A DNA stretch of 54,192 nt, taken from Spirochaetota bacterium (GTDB lineage Bacteria > Spirochaetota > Spirochaetia > Treponematales > UBA12059). Below are positions 29,062 to 38,434 of this stretch, in pieces; position 1 is the stretch's first letter, and every line of letters starts with the position of its first letter. A program made the position numbers and the translations under genes. The notes beneath the pieces were generated by a model, which made no database searches, was not told where the DNA came from, and worked only from the letters and a program-made list of their open reading frames with translations. The DNA lies in assembly GCA_003247225.1 (NCBI GenBank), contig QKAK01000193.1:1-54192 (forward strand). Reading direction: 5' to 3'.

Positions 29062-29784
29062 CTACCTCCACTTCCCGGCCGAGATCAGCCTGGCCGTGGC
29101 GTAGAGGCAGGACGCGGTGATGATGACGAAGTAGGCCACGTCCCTGGTATCGACGACGCCCCTCGAGAACGAGCCGAAGTGGTACGAAAGCGAGGCCCAG
29201 TTGACGAGGCCGGCCAGCCATCCGGGCAGCGACAGGAGCGTCGTGACCCTGGACAGCAGGCTGAGCGCTAGGAGCAGCATCACCGTGGCCATGAAGGCGC
29301 TGATCTGGTTCTTCGACGCGCCTGAGACGGCCTGGCCTATCGCCGACGCCGCCGAGGCCATCAGGACGGCGCCGAGGTACTCGGCGACTATGGCGCCCGA
29401 GTCGAAACGGCCGAACATCGAGGCCAGGAGCGGTACCGGCAGGCTTAAGGCCAGCGCCGCCGCGACCACGGCCATGGCCGCGAGGTACTTGCCGGCGACG
29501 AGCTGCCCGTCGCGGAACGGCATGGTCAGGAGGAGCTCGTAGGTGCCCTGCTTGCGTTCCTCGGCCCAGAGCCGCATCGTCAGCGCCGGCACGAGGACCG
29601 ACAGCACGAACGGCATAAGCGAGAAGTACCCGCGCATCGTCGCCTGCCCCACGGCGAAGAAATCGCCGACGAAGAAGAACAGCGTCCCGCAGGCGAGCAG
29701 GAACGCCACGATGAAGATATAGGCCACCGGGGAGTTGAAGTAGGCCGACAGCTCCCTCCTGGCGATCGTCAGTACGCCGCTCAT
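29062..29784 (-). CDS. GldF-like ABC-2 type permease
   Basis: MSGVLTIARRELSAYFNSPVAYIFIVAFLL..LTMRLWAEERKQGTYELLLTMPFRDGQLVAGKYLA. Confidence 0.9.
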   Translation of the reverse strand: MSGVLTIARRELSAYFNSPVAYIFIVAFLLACGTLFFFVGDFFAVGQATMRGYFSLMPFVLSVLVPALTMRLWAEERKQGTYELLLTMPFRDGQLVAGKYLAAMAVVAAALALSLPVPLLASMFGRFDSGAIVAEYLGAVLMASAASAIGQAVSGASKNQISAFMATVMLLLALSLLSRVTTLLSLPGWLAGLVNWASLSYHFGSFSRGVVDTRDVAYFVIITASCLYATARLISAGKWR

Positions 29785-30749
29785 CGTCTCGGTTCCTCCC
29801 TGGTCAATCGTACGAAGATGTCCTCCATCGACAGCCGCTCGCGCCTGAGCTCGAGCAGCTTCGCGCCGCTGGCGGCGGCCCAGTCGAACAGCCCCTCGGC
29901 GACGGCGTCGCCACGGCCCTTGCCGGCGGTCACGGCGAAGCGAGCGGGCCCTCCCGTCCCGGGCCCGGCCGGCTCGGCCGACAGGACGCTCGGGATGGCC
30001 CGTATCGACGCCAGGGCCTCGGCGGGGTCGGCTACGCCCTTGACGGCGCATTCGAGCCGCTCGTCGCCCTGCAGCCCTGCGCCTATGGCCTCGGCGCTGC
30101 CCTGGGCGACGACGAGGCCCTCGTTGAGGATGATCACCTCCGAGCAGAGCGCCTCGACCTCCTGTAGTATATGGGTCGACAGTATGACGGTCTTCCGCGC
30201 GCCGAGCGATCGTATCAGCGATCGGATCTCGAGGATCTGGTTCGGGTCGAGGCCGGTCGTCGGCTCGTCGAGGATGAGTATGGCCGGGTCGTGCACGATG
30301 GCCTGGGCCAGGCCGACGCGCTGCCTGAAGCCCTTGGACAGCCGCTCGAGCCGCACGCCGGCGACGCCGGAGAGGCCGCAGGCGTCCACCGCGCGCTCGA
30401 TCGCCGCCTTCCTGTCCGCGCGCCGTTCCTTGCCGCCGAGGCCGCGCGCCGACGCCGCGAACTCGAGGTACTCGGCCACGGTCATGTCGAGGTACAAGGG
30501 CACGCCCTCGGGCAGGTAGCCGAGGGAGGCCTTAACCCCCTCCGGGTCCTCGACGACGTCGCGGCCGTCGAGGACGGCGCGCCCGGAGCTCGGCCGGTGA
30601 TAGCCGGTCAGTACCTTCATGATGGTCGTCTTGCCCGCCCCGTTCGGGCCGAGCAGGCCGAGCACCTTGCCCGAGCCTACGGAGAAGCTCACGCCGCGCA
30701 CCGCCTCGAAGGGGCCGTAGCGCTTGACGAGAGCCGATACTTCTATCAT
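29781..30749 (-). CDS. GldA-like ABC transporter ATPase
   Basis: MIEVSALVKRYGPFEAVRGVSF, GPNGAGKTTIMKVLTGY, LSKGFRQRVGLAQAIVHDPAILILDEPTTGLDPNQ. Confidence 0.92.
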   Translation of the reverse strand: MIEVSALVKRYGPFEAVRGVSFSVGSGKVLGLLGPNGAGKTTIMKVLTGYHRPSSGRAVLDGRDVVEDPEGVKASLGYLPEGVPLYLDMTVAEYLEFAASARGLGGKERRADRKAAIERAVDACGLSGVAGVRLERLSKGFRQRVGLAQAIVHDPAILILDEPTTGLDPNQILEIRSLIRSLGARKTVILSTHILQEVEALCSEVIILNEGLVVAQGSAEAIGAGLQGDERLECAVKGVADPAEALASIRAIPSVLSAEPAGPGTGGPARFAVTAGKGRGDAVAEGLFDWAAASGAKLLELRRERLSMEDIFVRLTREEPRR

Positions 30750-30814
30750 ACGAGCCTCCAGAACGTGATCCGGGACGGAAAACAACCGGGGCCCCGGGTG
30801 GTTACCGCGCCGCG

Positions 30815-31744
30815 TCAGTCCTCGTAGTCGAGCGAGAAGCGCATCCTGTCCTTGGACAGCACGGTCTCGGGGAATATCTCCCGGGCCTCGTCCTGGAGGA
30901 CGCGCAGCTCCTGGTCGGCGTAGCGCGGGCTGTAGTGTATCAGGGCCAGCTTCTTGACGCCGCCCGCTTCGCGGGCGATGGTCGCGGCCTGGAACGCGGC
31001 CATGTGCTTCTTCTCCACGGCGCTCGGCAGGAGCTCCCGCTCGAACATGCCCTCGCAGACGAACAGGTCGGAGCCCGCCACCTCGGGCGCTATCTCCGGC
31101 AGGTACAGCGAGTCGGTCACGTAGCTGAACTTACGGCCCTTCCTCGTCGGCCCGAGCACGTCCTCGGGCCTGACCGTCCGGCCGTCGGACGCCTGGACGC
31201 TATCGCCGGCCTGGAGCCTCGACCAGAGCGGCCCGCGCGGGACGCCGAGCTCGTTCGCCTTCTCCGGGTGGAAGGCGCCCGGGCGCGGCGACTCCTCCAG
31301 CGCGTAGCCGTAGCAGGTCTTGGTATGCCTGAGCGGGAAGGCCCTGACCGCGAAGCCGTCGCCCTCGTAGCATACGGCCGGCGCCTGCACTTCCTTGACG
31401 ACGATCTCGTAGTTGATGTACATGTCGAGCACCTTGCGGCTCGTCTCGACGTACTCGGCGACGCGCGGCGGCCCGTAGATGTACAGGGGCTCGTCGCGGT
31501 CGACCTGGCTCGACAGCATGAGGAGGCCCGGGAGGCCAGTGACGTGGTCGGCGTGCGTATGCGAGATGAAGATGGCGTTGATCTTCTTCCAGCGCAGGTT
31601 CAGCCGGCGCAGGGCCACCTGGGTGCCCTCGCCCGCGTCGAACAGGAACAGGTCGCCCTCTCGCCTGAGCAGGACGCTGGTAAGGTGGCGGTGCGGCAGG
31701 GGCATCATGCCGCCGCAGCCGAGGATAAAGGCTTCGAGGTTCAT
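30815..31744 (-). CDS. rnz: Ribonuclease Z
   Basis: MNLEAFILGCGGMMPLPHRHLTSVLLRREGDLFLFDAGEGTQVALRR..IFISHTHADHVTGLPGLL. Confidence 0.92.
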   Translation of the reverse strand: MNLEAFILGCGGMMPLPHRHLTSVLLRREGDLFLFDAGEGTQVALRRLNLRWKKINAIFISHTHADHVTGLPGLLMLSSQVDRDEPLYIYGPPRVAEYVETSRKVLDMYINYEIVVKEVQAPAVCYEGDGFAVRAFPLRHTKTCYGYALEESPRPGAFHPEKANELGVPRGPLWSRLQAGDSVQASDGRTVRPEDVLGPTRKGRKFSYVTDSLYLPEIAPEVAGSDLFVCEGMFERELLPSAVEKKHMAAFQAATIAREAGGVKKLALIHYSPRYADQELRVLQDEAREIFPETVLSKDRMRFSLDYED

Positions 31745-31851
31745 AGAACGCCACTATACGTAAAAAACGCCGTACGATGCAACGGAGCGGCTACGACGGA
31801 AGGCTCTTCCGACTATTGCGTATCGCTCGACTTTCATGCGAATATATTCAG

Positions 31852-33420
31852 ATGCAAGCATTTATGGACCTCGGGCTGAACGATGCCTTGGCCAAGGCCT
31901 TCGTCGCCCTTGGATTCGAAGATCCGACAGAAATCCAGAAGCTGGCCATACCGGCCATACTCGCCGGCAGGGACGCCTACGTCAGCTCCGCGACCGGTAC
32001 CGGCAAGACCTTCGCGTACCTCGCGCCGATACTCGACTCGATACGCTCGGCGCAGGACGCCGACGCCGGCGCTGTCCGGGCCATCGTCGTCGCGCCCACC
32101 CACGACCTGGCCGCCCAGATCGAGCGCGAGGCCGGCCGCCTCGCCGAGGCCGCCGGCCTGGAGCTTCGCTCGATGTGCGCCCTCGGCTCGGTCCCGCTCA
32201 AGCGCCAGCTGTCGAGGCTCGCCGACAAGCCCCAGCTGATCGTCGGCTCGGCCGGCCGCATACGCGACCTGGCGCTCGGCCGCTACATAGACCTATCGTC
32301 GTGCCGCTGGGCCGTGCTCGACGAGGCCGACCGCCTGTTCGAGAACGAGGCGATAGACGTCACCGCGGAGCTGCTATCGGCCCTGCCCGACGGCTGCGGG
32401 CGGCTCCTCGTCTCGGCGTCCCTTCCGAACCGCACGGTGGAGCGCTCGGCGGCCTGGTTCCGCGACCCGCTCAGGATCGTCGTCGACCCCTCCGAGGCGC
32501 TTCGCACGACCATCGAGCACTGGTGCTTCCACTCCGCTTCCAGGTCGAAGCTGGACTTCCTCAGGCGCTTCGAGGCGGCGGTCAAGCCGGAGCGATGCCT
32601 CCTATTCGCCTCGTCGAACGCGTCTATCTTCAATATCCAGAAGCGGCTCGACTATCTGGGCTTCCCGGCGGTCGTGCTCAAGTCCGACAAGGAAGGCGAG
32701 GAGCGCAAGAACGCGCTGGCCGAATTCTCGAGCGGGGCCGCCCGATGGATGATTACCACCGACCTCGGCGCGCGGGGCCTCGACCTGCCTGACGTGTCCC
32801 ACGTCATCAGCTTCGACCTGCCGGAGGAGCCGACCGTCTACATGCACCGCGCCGGGCGCACCGGCCGGGCCGGCAAGCGCGGCGTGTCGGTAACGCTCGC
32901 GGACCTGGTCGAGCTGAAGCGCGCGTCAAAGATCGCCGTGCGCTACGGTTTCTCGTTCGTCTGCAAGATACTCGACTCGGGCATCGTGCACGATATAGAG
33001 CCCGAGAATTTCTTCGCTATCGCCGAGGAAGAGGAAGCCGCCAGGAAGGACGTCAAGCTCGAGGGGACCAAGCGTCCCGAGTCGGGCAGGCGCAGGCGCC
33101 CGGCCGGCGCCTCCTCCGGCGAGCGGCCCCGCCGTCCCCTCTCCGACGGCGGCTATCGCCCGCCCATGGACCCGAATCGCCAGCCGGCACGGCCGTCGTC
33201 CCAGGCGGCCCGGCGCGATCGGACGAGGCAGGCCGCGAAGCCGGGCAGGCCGCAGCCGCCCTCAGGACAGCGCAGCCGCGCTCCGGCCCAGGGCGCGGCG
33301 CCGTATCCCGCCCCCGACGCGAGCCAGAACGGGAACCCCAACGGCAACCAGCCCGCGAAGCGAAAGCATCGTCGCCGCAAGGGCGGCCCCAAGGACGCCC
33401 AGAAGCCGAGCGCCGAATAG
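31852..33420 (+). CDS. DEAD-box RNA helicase with basic, disordered C-terminus
   Basis: SSATGTGKTFAYLAPIL, AVLDEADRLF, VSASLP, MHRAGRTGRAGKRG; C-terminal Arg/Pro/Gln/Asn-rich tail. Confidence 0.92.
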   Translation: MQAFMDLGLNDALAKAFVALGFEDPTEIQKLAIPAILAGRDAYVSSATGTGKTFAYLAPILDSIRSAQDADAGAVRAIVVAPTHDLAAQIEREAGRLAEAAGLELRSMCALGSVPLKRQLSRLADKPQLIVGSAGRIRDLALGRYIDLSSCRWAVLDEADRLFENEAIDVTAELLSALPDGCGRLLVSASLPNRTVERSAAWFRDPLRIVVDPSEALRTTIEHWCFHSASRSKLDFLRRFEAAVKPERCLLFASSNASIFNIQKRLDYLGFPAVVLKSDKEGEERKNALAEFSSGAARWMITTDLGARGLDLPDVSHVISFDLPEEPTVYMHRAGRTGRAGKRGVSVTLADLVELKRASKIAVRYGFSFVCKILDSGIVHDIEPENFFAIAEEEEAARKDVKLEGTKRPESGRRRRPAGASSGERPRRPLSDGGYRPPMDPNRQPARPSSQAARRDRTRQAAKPGRPQPPSGQRSRAPAQGAAPYPAPDASQNGNPNGNQPAKRKHRRRKGGPKDAQKPSAE

Positions 33421-33425
33421 CGCTA

Positions 33426-35141
33426 TCAGGATCGCCCGGCGACCTTCCTGCGCTCGATCAGCCCCGCGAGCTCGGCGAGCCCGGCCTTCGTGGCGCCGTC
33501 GCCGCAGGCGTCGGCGATATCCGAGAACGCCCTGGCGTATCGGTCGAATTCGACCGCGTACTTATCGTGGGCCAGCTTCCGTATATAGCGCAGCGCCTTC
33601 GATCCGGCGCTCCTGGCGGCCCGGCGGTCGCCGGCTTCCATCGCAGCTCTACCCGCCGCGAGCAAGGCGTCCAGCTCGTCCGACACCGATGAGCAGGCGC
33701 ATCCTGCCAGCGCGTCGCGGAACGCCGCGCGCCTGTCCTCGCTCATCGCGAGCAGGACCCGCTCGGCGTCGTCGGCAGCCCGCCTCATGCCGCTCCCGAA
33801 GAACGCGCCGGCCTCGGGCCAAGGCGCCTCCCGCCCGAAGAAGGTCGAGCGGACGCGCTCGGGGTCGTAGCTCGACCTGAGCGCGTCGTCCTGGGCCGCC
33901 AGGTCCGCTATCGACCGCCTGGCCCGCTCCTCGTCGGTGGCGGCCGCCCGCGTATCGACGACGAACAGGTACTCGCGGCTCCGCCCGTTCCTGGACGCCG
34001 ACTGGCGCCCGCCCCGATACGACACGTAGTCGAGGGCGACTATATCGAGCCTGCCGCGCGGCGCCAGCAGCGCCGCCATGTCCTCGCCGCTCAGGTGCCC
34101 GTCCGCGTTCCAGCTGAAGACGATGAAGCCGGCGTCGCTGGCGTCGAGCAGCGACCGTATCGCTCCGGCCGCCTCGCGCTTGACGCAGAACCGCGAGCGC
34201 CGCTCCTTCCAGTCGACCGGTATGCCGGCCTTGGACGAATGCGTCTCAGACGCGGCCATCGGCCGCGGCTCCCGGTCCCAGGCCAGTATCGTATTGAGCA
34301 GGTGGTAGTTCGGGCCGTACTGGTGCTGGTTATACGGCGGGTCGAAGTAGGCTATGTCCACGCTGCGGCCGGACATGAAGGCGGCCGCGTCGAGCCCGGA
34401 GACCTCGGCCGGCGGGGCGTCGGGCAGTACGGGGGCCTCGAGCTCCATGCGGCCGAGTATGCGCCCGAGCGCGTCCTTGCCGTGGCCGCCGAAGCCTCGA
34501 TGATAGGCCTTGAAGACGCCGGAGGTATTCGTATGCACGGCGGCCTCGAGGAGGAGGGCTCCCATAGCCACGCGGCGGCGCGCCTCGCCCGGCGAGCCCG
34601 GTTCCGGCGACGGGTACTCGTATTCGATTCGCTCGCGGACGCGGTCGATGAACGCCGCGTTCTCGGCCGTGTAGAAGAGCCGCTCCTCGTCGAGCCTCGG
34701 CGCGTCCGTCCGCTCTGGCGCGTACCAGCGCGCGATGTACGGCTCGGCGGCGCCCGCGTACGGTTCGCCCGACTCGGGATGCATCGCGTTCCAGTCGCCC
34801 AGGAACGCGGCGAGGCCCGCTGCGCCTCCGAAGGCCGCGTCGAGGTCGGCCGGGCGGAGGGCCAGCCAGCAGCGCCCGATGGCCTGGCTGTAGGGCTCCC
34901 AGTCGTTCGAGGCGACGCGGAAGCCCATCGCCCTCGCCAGCCTCGAGACCGCGCCGCTGCCGGCGAAGGCGTCGGCGAACGACGGCCGGCCGGGCCGTCC
35001 CGCCGCCAGGCGGTCGAGTACCGGGTACAGCCTCGGCAGGAGCGAGCGCTTGTTGCCGAGGTAGGGTATCAGCTGCCCCGAGCAATAGCCGGGCGGGCCG
35101 GGCAGCGCCGACGCGCCGCCGCCCGCCCGGCTACGGCTCAT
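33426..35141 (-). CDS. D12-class DNA adenine methyltransferase with long C-terminal extension
   Basis: IPYLGNKRSLLPRLYPVL, FADAFAGSGAVSRLARAMG, DIAYFDPPYNQHQYGPNYHLLNTILAWD. Confidence 0.88.
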   Translation of the reverse strand: MSRSRAGGGASALPGPPGYCSGQLIPYLGNKRSLLPRLYPVLDRLAAGRPGRPSFADAFAGSGAVSRLARAMGFRVASNDWEPYSQAIGRCWLALRPADLDAAFGGAAGLAAFLGDWNAMHPESGEPYAGAAEPYIARWYAPERTDAPRLDEERLFYTAENAAFIDRVRERIEYEYPSPEPGSPGEARRRVAMGALLLEAAVHTNTSGVFKAYHRGFGGHGKDALGRILGRMELEAPVLPDAPPAEVSGLDAAAFMSGRSVDIAYFDPPYNQHQYGPNYHLLNTILAWDREPRPMAASETHSSKAGIPVDWKERRSRFCVKREAAGAIRSLLDASDAGFIVFSWNADGHLSGEDMAALLAPRGRLDIVALDYVSYRGGRQSASRNGRSREYLFVVDTRAAATDEERARRSIADLAAQDDALRSSYDPERVRSTFFGREAPWPEAGAFFGSGMRRAADDAERVLLAMSEDRRAAFRDALAGCACSSVSDELDALLAAGRAAMEAGDRRAARSAGSKALRYIRKLAHDKYAVEFDRYARAFSDIADACGDGATKAGLAELAGLIERRKVAGRS

Positions 35142-35490
35142 ACCTGGCCATGCTGGTATCGGTCTCGAACACCTCCACCGCGCTCAGGGGCAGGCCCGGC
35201 TCCAGCGCGGCGATGCCGTCGAAGATATGCTTGGCTATCCGCTCGGCGCTCGGCGACGCGGCGAAGGCGGCCACGTCGTTCAGGTTCGTGTGGTCGAGCG
35301 CCGCGCAGACCTCGCGCAGGCGCCCCTTCAATACGCCGAAATCGACGAGCATGCCGCCCTCGCCCAGTTCCGAGCCCGTGGCGTAGGCCCTGACCCTATA
35401 GTTATGCCCGTGCAGGCGCTCGCACTTGCCGTGGTACTCGCTCAGGAAATGCGCCGCGGCGAAGTCGGCCTCGACCCGTATCGTATACAT
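35131..35490 (-). CDS. queD: 6-carboxy/pyruvoyl-tetrahydropterin synthase family
   Basis: FAAAHFLSEYHGKCERLHGHNYRVRAYATG..LDHTNLND..PSAERIAKHIFD; overlaps the methylase start by 11 nt. Confidence 0.9.
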   Translation of the reverse strand: MYTIRVEADFAAAHFLSEYHGKCERLHGHNYRVRAYATGSELGEGGMLVDFGVLKGRLREVCAALDHTNLNDVAAFAASPSAERIAKHIFDGIAALEPGLPLSAVEVFETDTSMARYEP

Positions 35491-35640
35491 GATGGCTCCA
35501 GTGGCCCAATAATACCTTCGTCCGCCGCCGTCTTCAAGCCGCGTCGGGAAGCGCCCGATCGGGGCAATTTGATGGCATGACCGCCCCGGGCGCGCCTCGG
35601 GATATTGCGCAAGCGCCGCGGCGTCGCTAGGATCGTTCAC

Positions 35641-37182
35641 ATGAGCAAACGATTGATCGAGCTCGTCCCGGCCGGGTCGTCAGCCGGGCTGACGGGAGAC
35701 CCCGACGTCGCTATAACGGGGCTCGCGTACGATTCGCGCGAGGTGAGGCCGGGCTGCCTCTTCTTCGCGTTCCCCGGCCTCCACGCCGACGGCCACGACT
35801 ACGTCGCCAAGGCCGTCGCCGCCGGCGCCGCCGCCGTCGTCCTGGAGCGCATGCCCGCGTCGCCGGCGCCGGGCGTCTCGTACCTTCGGGTGCCCGACGC
35901 GCGGGCCGCGATGTCCCCGATCGCCGCCGCGTTCTTCGACCATCCGTCGCGGAGGCTCAAGGTGGTCGGCGTCACCGGCACCGAGGGCAAGAGCACGACC
36001 GTATGGCTGATATACCGCCTCCTGGACCTGGCGGGCAGGAAGGCCGGCTTCTTCTCGACCGTCGAGTACCGCGTGGCCGACCGGGTCGAGGCGAACCCGA
36101 AGCACCAGACCACGCCCGAGGCCACGACCGTCCACGAGCACCTGGCCCGCATGGCCGCGTCGGGCTTCGAGTACGCCGTCGTCGAGGCCTCGTCGCACGG
36201 CCTGTCGCCGCGCACCGGACGCCTCGCCGACATAGCCTTCGACGTCGGCGTGATGACCAACGTCCGTCACGAGCACCTGGAGTTCCACGGCACCTGGGAA
36301 CGCTACAGGGACGACAAGATGCGCCTGTTCCAGGGCCTCGACGCGGCGGACCACCGCAAGGCCGTGCTCGGCGCCGCCGCCGAGGTGCCGAGCTTCGGCG
36401 TCGTATGCGCCGACGACCCGAGCGCCGGCCGTTTCGCCGCGTCGACCGGCAAGCCGGTGTACCGCTACTCCGCCGCGGACACGGGCGCCGACCTGTACGC
36501 CGAGGATATACGCTGCGACGGGCAAGGCGCCTCCTTCGTCATTCGCGAGGGCGCGGCGTCCTACCCGGCGCGGATCAACCTGCCCGGCGCGTTCAACGTC
36601 GAGAACGCGCTCGGCGCCGCGCTCGTCGTCTCCCGTCTCGCGGGTATCCCGATGGCCGAGCTGGCGCCGCTGTTGCCCGCCCTCGAGCCGGTGCGAGGCC
36701 GCATGACACGCGTCGACCGGGGCCAGGGCTTCGAGGTGCTGGTGGACTACGCCCACACGCCGTCGTCGTTCGAGGCTATCCTGCCGCCGCTCGCCGAGCG
36801 GGTGAGCGGCAGGCTCATCTGCGTGTTCGGCTCCGGCGGCGAGCGCGACGTGCAGAAGCGCCCGGCCCAGGGACGCGTCGCGTCGCGCTACTGCGACGTC
36901 GTCGTGCTGGCGGACGAGGACCCGCGCGGGGAGGACCCGATGGCCCTGCTCGAGGACATAGCCGCCGGCTGCGAGGGCCTGGAGCGCGGCGTCTCGCTGT
37001 TCCTGATTCCCGACCGCAGGGCGGCCATCCGCGAGGCGGTCGCCCTGGCCCGGCCCGGCGACGCGGTACTGCTGCTCGGCAAGGGCCACGAGGGCACCAT
37101 AGACTACGCTTCGGGTTCTATACCCTGGAACGAGATAGAAGAGGCCGGCAAGGCGCTCGAAGAGGCGGGATACTCCCGCTAG
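35641..37182 (+). CDS. murE: UDP-N-acetylmuramyl-tripeptide synthetase
   Basis: LAYDSREVRPGCLFFAFPGLHADGHDY, GVTGTEGKSTTVWLIYRLL, NVRHEHLEFHGTWERYRDDKMRLF, VDYAHTPSSFEAIL. Confidence 0.93.
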   Translation: MSKRLIELVPAGSSAGLTGDPDVAITGLAYDSREVRPGCLFFAFPGLHADGHDYVAKAVAAGAAAVVLERMPASPAPGVSYLRVPDARAAMSPIAAAFFDHPSRRLKVVGVTGTEGKSTTVWLIYRLLDLAGRKAGFFSTVEYRVADRVEANPKHQTTPEATTVHEHLARMAASGFEYAVVEASSHGLSPRTGRLADIAFDVGVMTNVRHEHLEFHGTWERYRDDKMRLFQGLDAADHRKAVLGAAAEVPSFGVVCADDPSAGRFAASTGKPVYRYSAADTGADLYAEDIRCDGQGASFVIREGAASYPARINLPGAFNVENALGAALVVSRLAGIPMAELAPLLPALEPVRGRMTRVDRGQGFEVLVDYAHTPSSFEAILPPLAERVSGRLICVFGSGGERDVQKRPAQGRVASRYCDVVVLADEDPRGEDPMALLEDIAAGCEGLERGVSLFLIPDRRAAIREAVALARPGDAVLLLGKGHEGTIDYASGSIPWNEIEEAGKALEEAGYSR

Positions 37183-37208
37183 CGCCACGGCGAAGGCAAG
37201 GAAACACG

Positions 37209-38294
37209 ATGAAAGTAGCAATCCTGTACGGCGGCAAGTCCGGCGAGCACGAAGTATCCCTCCGCTCGGCGGCCAGCGTCGTACGTCACCTGGACGCGTC
37301 CCATAAGATACAGCTGATCGGCGTCGCCAAGGACGGCGCCTGGTACCTCCAGCCCGACAGCGTGCTCCAGACCTGCCTCGAGGGCGACCAGCCGCTCGAG
37401 CTGCGCGCCGACGGCCCGACCGTGCTAGCCGTGCCCGGGCGCGGCCTCCGCGTCTACGGGGCCAGGGGGTCGGCCGACCTGAGGCTCGACGTCGTCTTCC
37501 CGGTGCTGCACGGCACCTTCGGCGAGGACGGCACCGTGCAGGGCCTCCTCGAGTGCGCCGAGCTGCCGTACGTCGGCGCCGACGTGGCCGGCTCGGCCAT
37601 CGCGATGGACAAGGAGCTGGCCAAGTCGCTCTGGCTCCAGGCCGGCCTTCCGGTCGTGCCGTCGATCACCGTCAGGCGGGCGGACGCCGACGATATAGGC
37701 GGGCTGGCGGCGCGCGTCGAGGCCGCCTTCGGCTGGCCCGCCTTCGTCAAGCCGGCGCGCTGCGGCTCGAGCGTAGGCGCCTCCAAGATAAGCGGCCCGT
37801 CCGACCTCCAGGGCGCCGTCCGCTCGGCCCTGCTCTACGACACCAAGGCGGTGATCGAGCCCTTCGTCCAGGCGCGCGAGATCGAGTGCGCCGTGCTCGG
37901 GAACGACGAGCCCAGGGCCTTCCCCCCCGGCGAGATCGTGCCGTCTCACGAGTTCTACGACTACGACGCCAAGTATATCGACCCCGACGGCGCCGCCCTC
38001 GTCATCCCGGCCGCGCTCGACGAGGCTACGGCCGCCCGCGTGATGGACGTCGCGGTGGCGGCCTACAGGGCGGCCAGCCTCTCGGGCATGGCCAGGGTCG
38101 ACTTCTTCGTCGATAAGAAGGACGGTACCGTACGGCTGAACGAGGCGAACTCCATACCCGGCTTCACCTCGATATCGATGTACCCGATGCTGTGCGAGGC
38201 CGGAGGCCTGCCCTACGCCGCCCTGCTCGACGAGCTCATGGAACTGGCGGTCGGCAAGAAGCGCGACCGGGACGAGCTCAGGTTCTCGCGTTGA
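37209..38294 (+). CDS. ddl: D-alanine--D-alanine ligase
   Basis: MKVAILYGGKSGEHEVSLRSA, VVFPVLHGTFGEDGTVQGLLECAELPYVG, VRLNEANSIPGFTSISMYPML. Confidence 0.95.
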   Translation: MKVAILYGGKSGEHEVSLRSAASVVRHLDASHKIQLIGVAKDGAWYLQPDSVLQTCLEGDQPLELRADGPTVLAVPGRGLRVYGARGSADLRLDVVFPVLHGTFGEDGTVQGLLECAELPYVGADVAGSAIAMDKELAKSLWLQAGLPVVPSITVRRADADDIGGLAARVEAAFGWPAFVKPARCGSSVGASKISGPSDLQGAVRSALLYDTKAVIEPFVQAREIECAVLGNDEPRAFPPGEIVPSHEFYDYDAKYIDPDGAALVIPAALDEATAARVMDVAVAAYRAASLSGMARVDFFVDKKDGTVRLNEANSIPGFTSISMYPMLCEAGGLPYAALLDELMELAVGKKRDRDELRFSR

Positions 38295-38434
38295 TATTTA
38301 TGCATCCGATAGGAATAATTATCGATATTGCATGTAGTTAAAAGCTCGGATACGATGATTCGCCTAGTTCAGGCGTCGTAAGCGCGTATCGTTACGCCTC
38401 GGCCGACGCGAGGCTCTTTCGTAGGAGGTATCGA
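38291..38434 (+). promoter_or_regulatory. Promoter and structured 5' leader of rocD
   Basis: TTGATA (38291-38296) -N17- AATAAT (38314-38319), then a leader with overlapping inverted repeats at 38361-38414 and SD AGGAGG before ATG 38435. Confidence 0.55.

Noticed and set aside
27445-30749. Gld-like operon as a novel gliding system
   Set aside because: GldA/F/G-like ABC with DUF4340 is widespread in non-gliding bacteria; no other gliding genes in the window.
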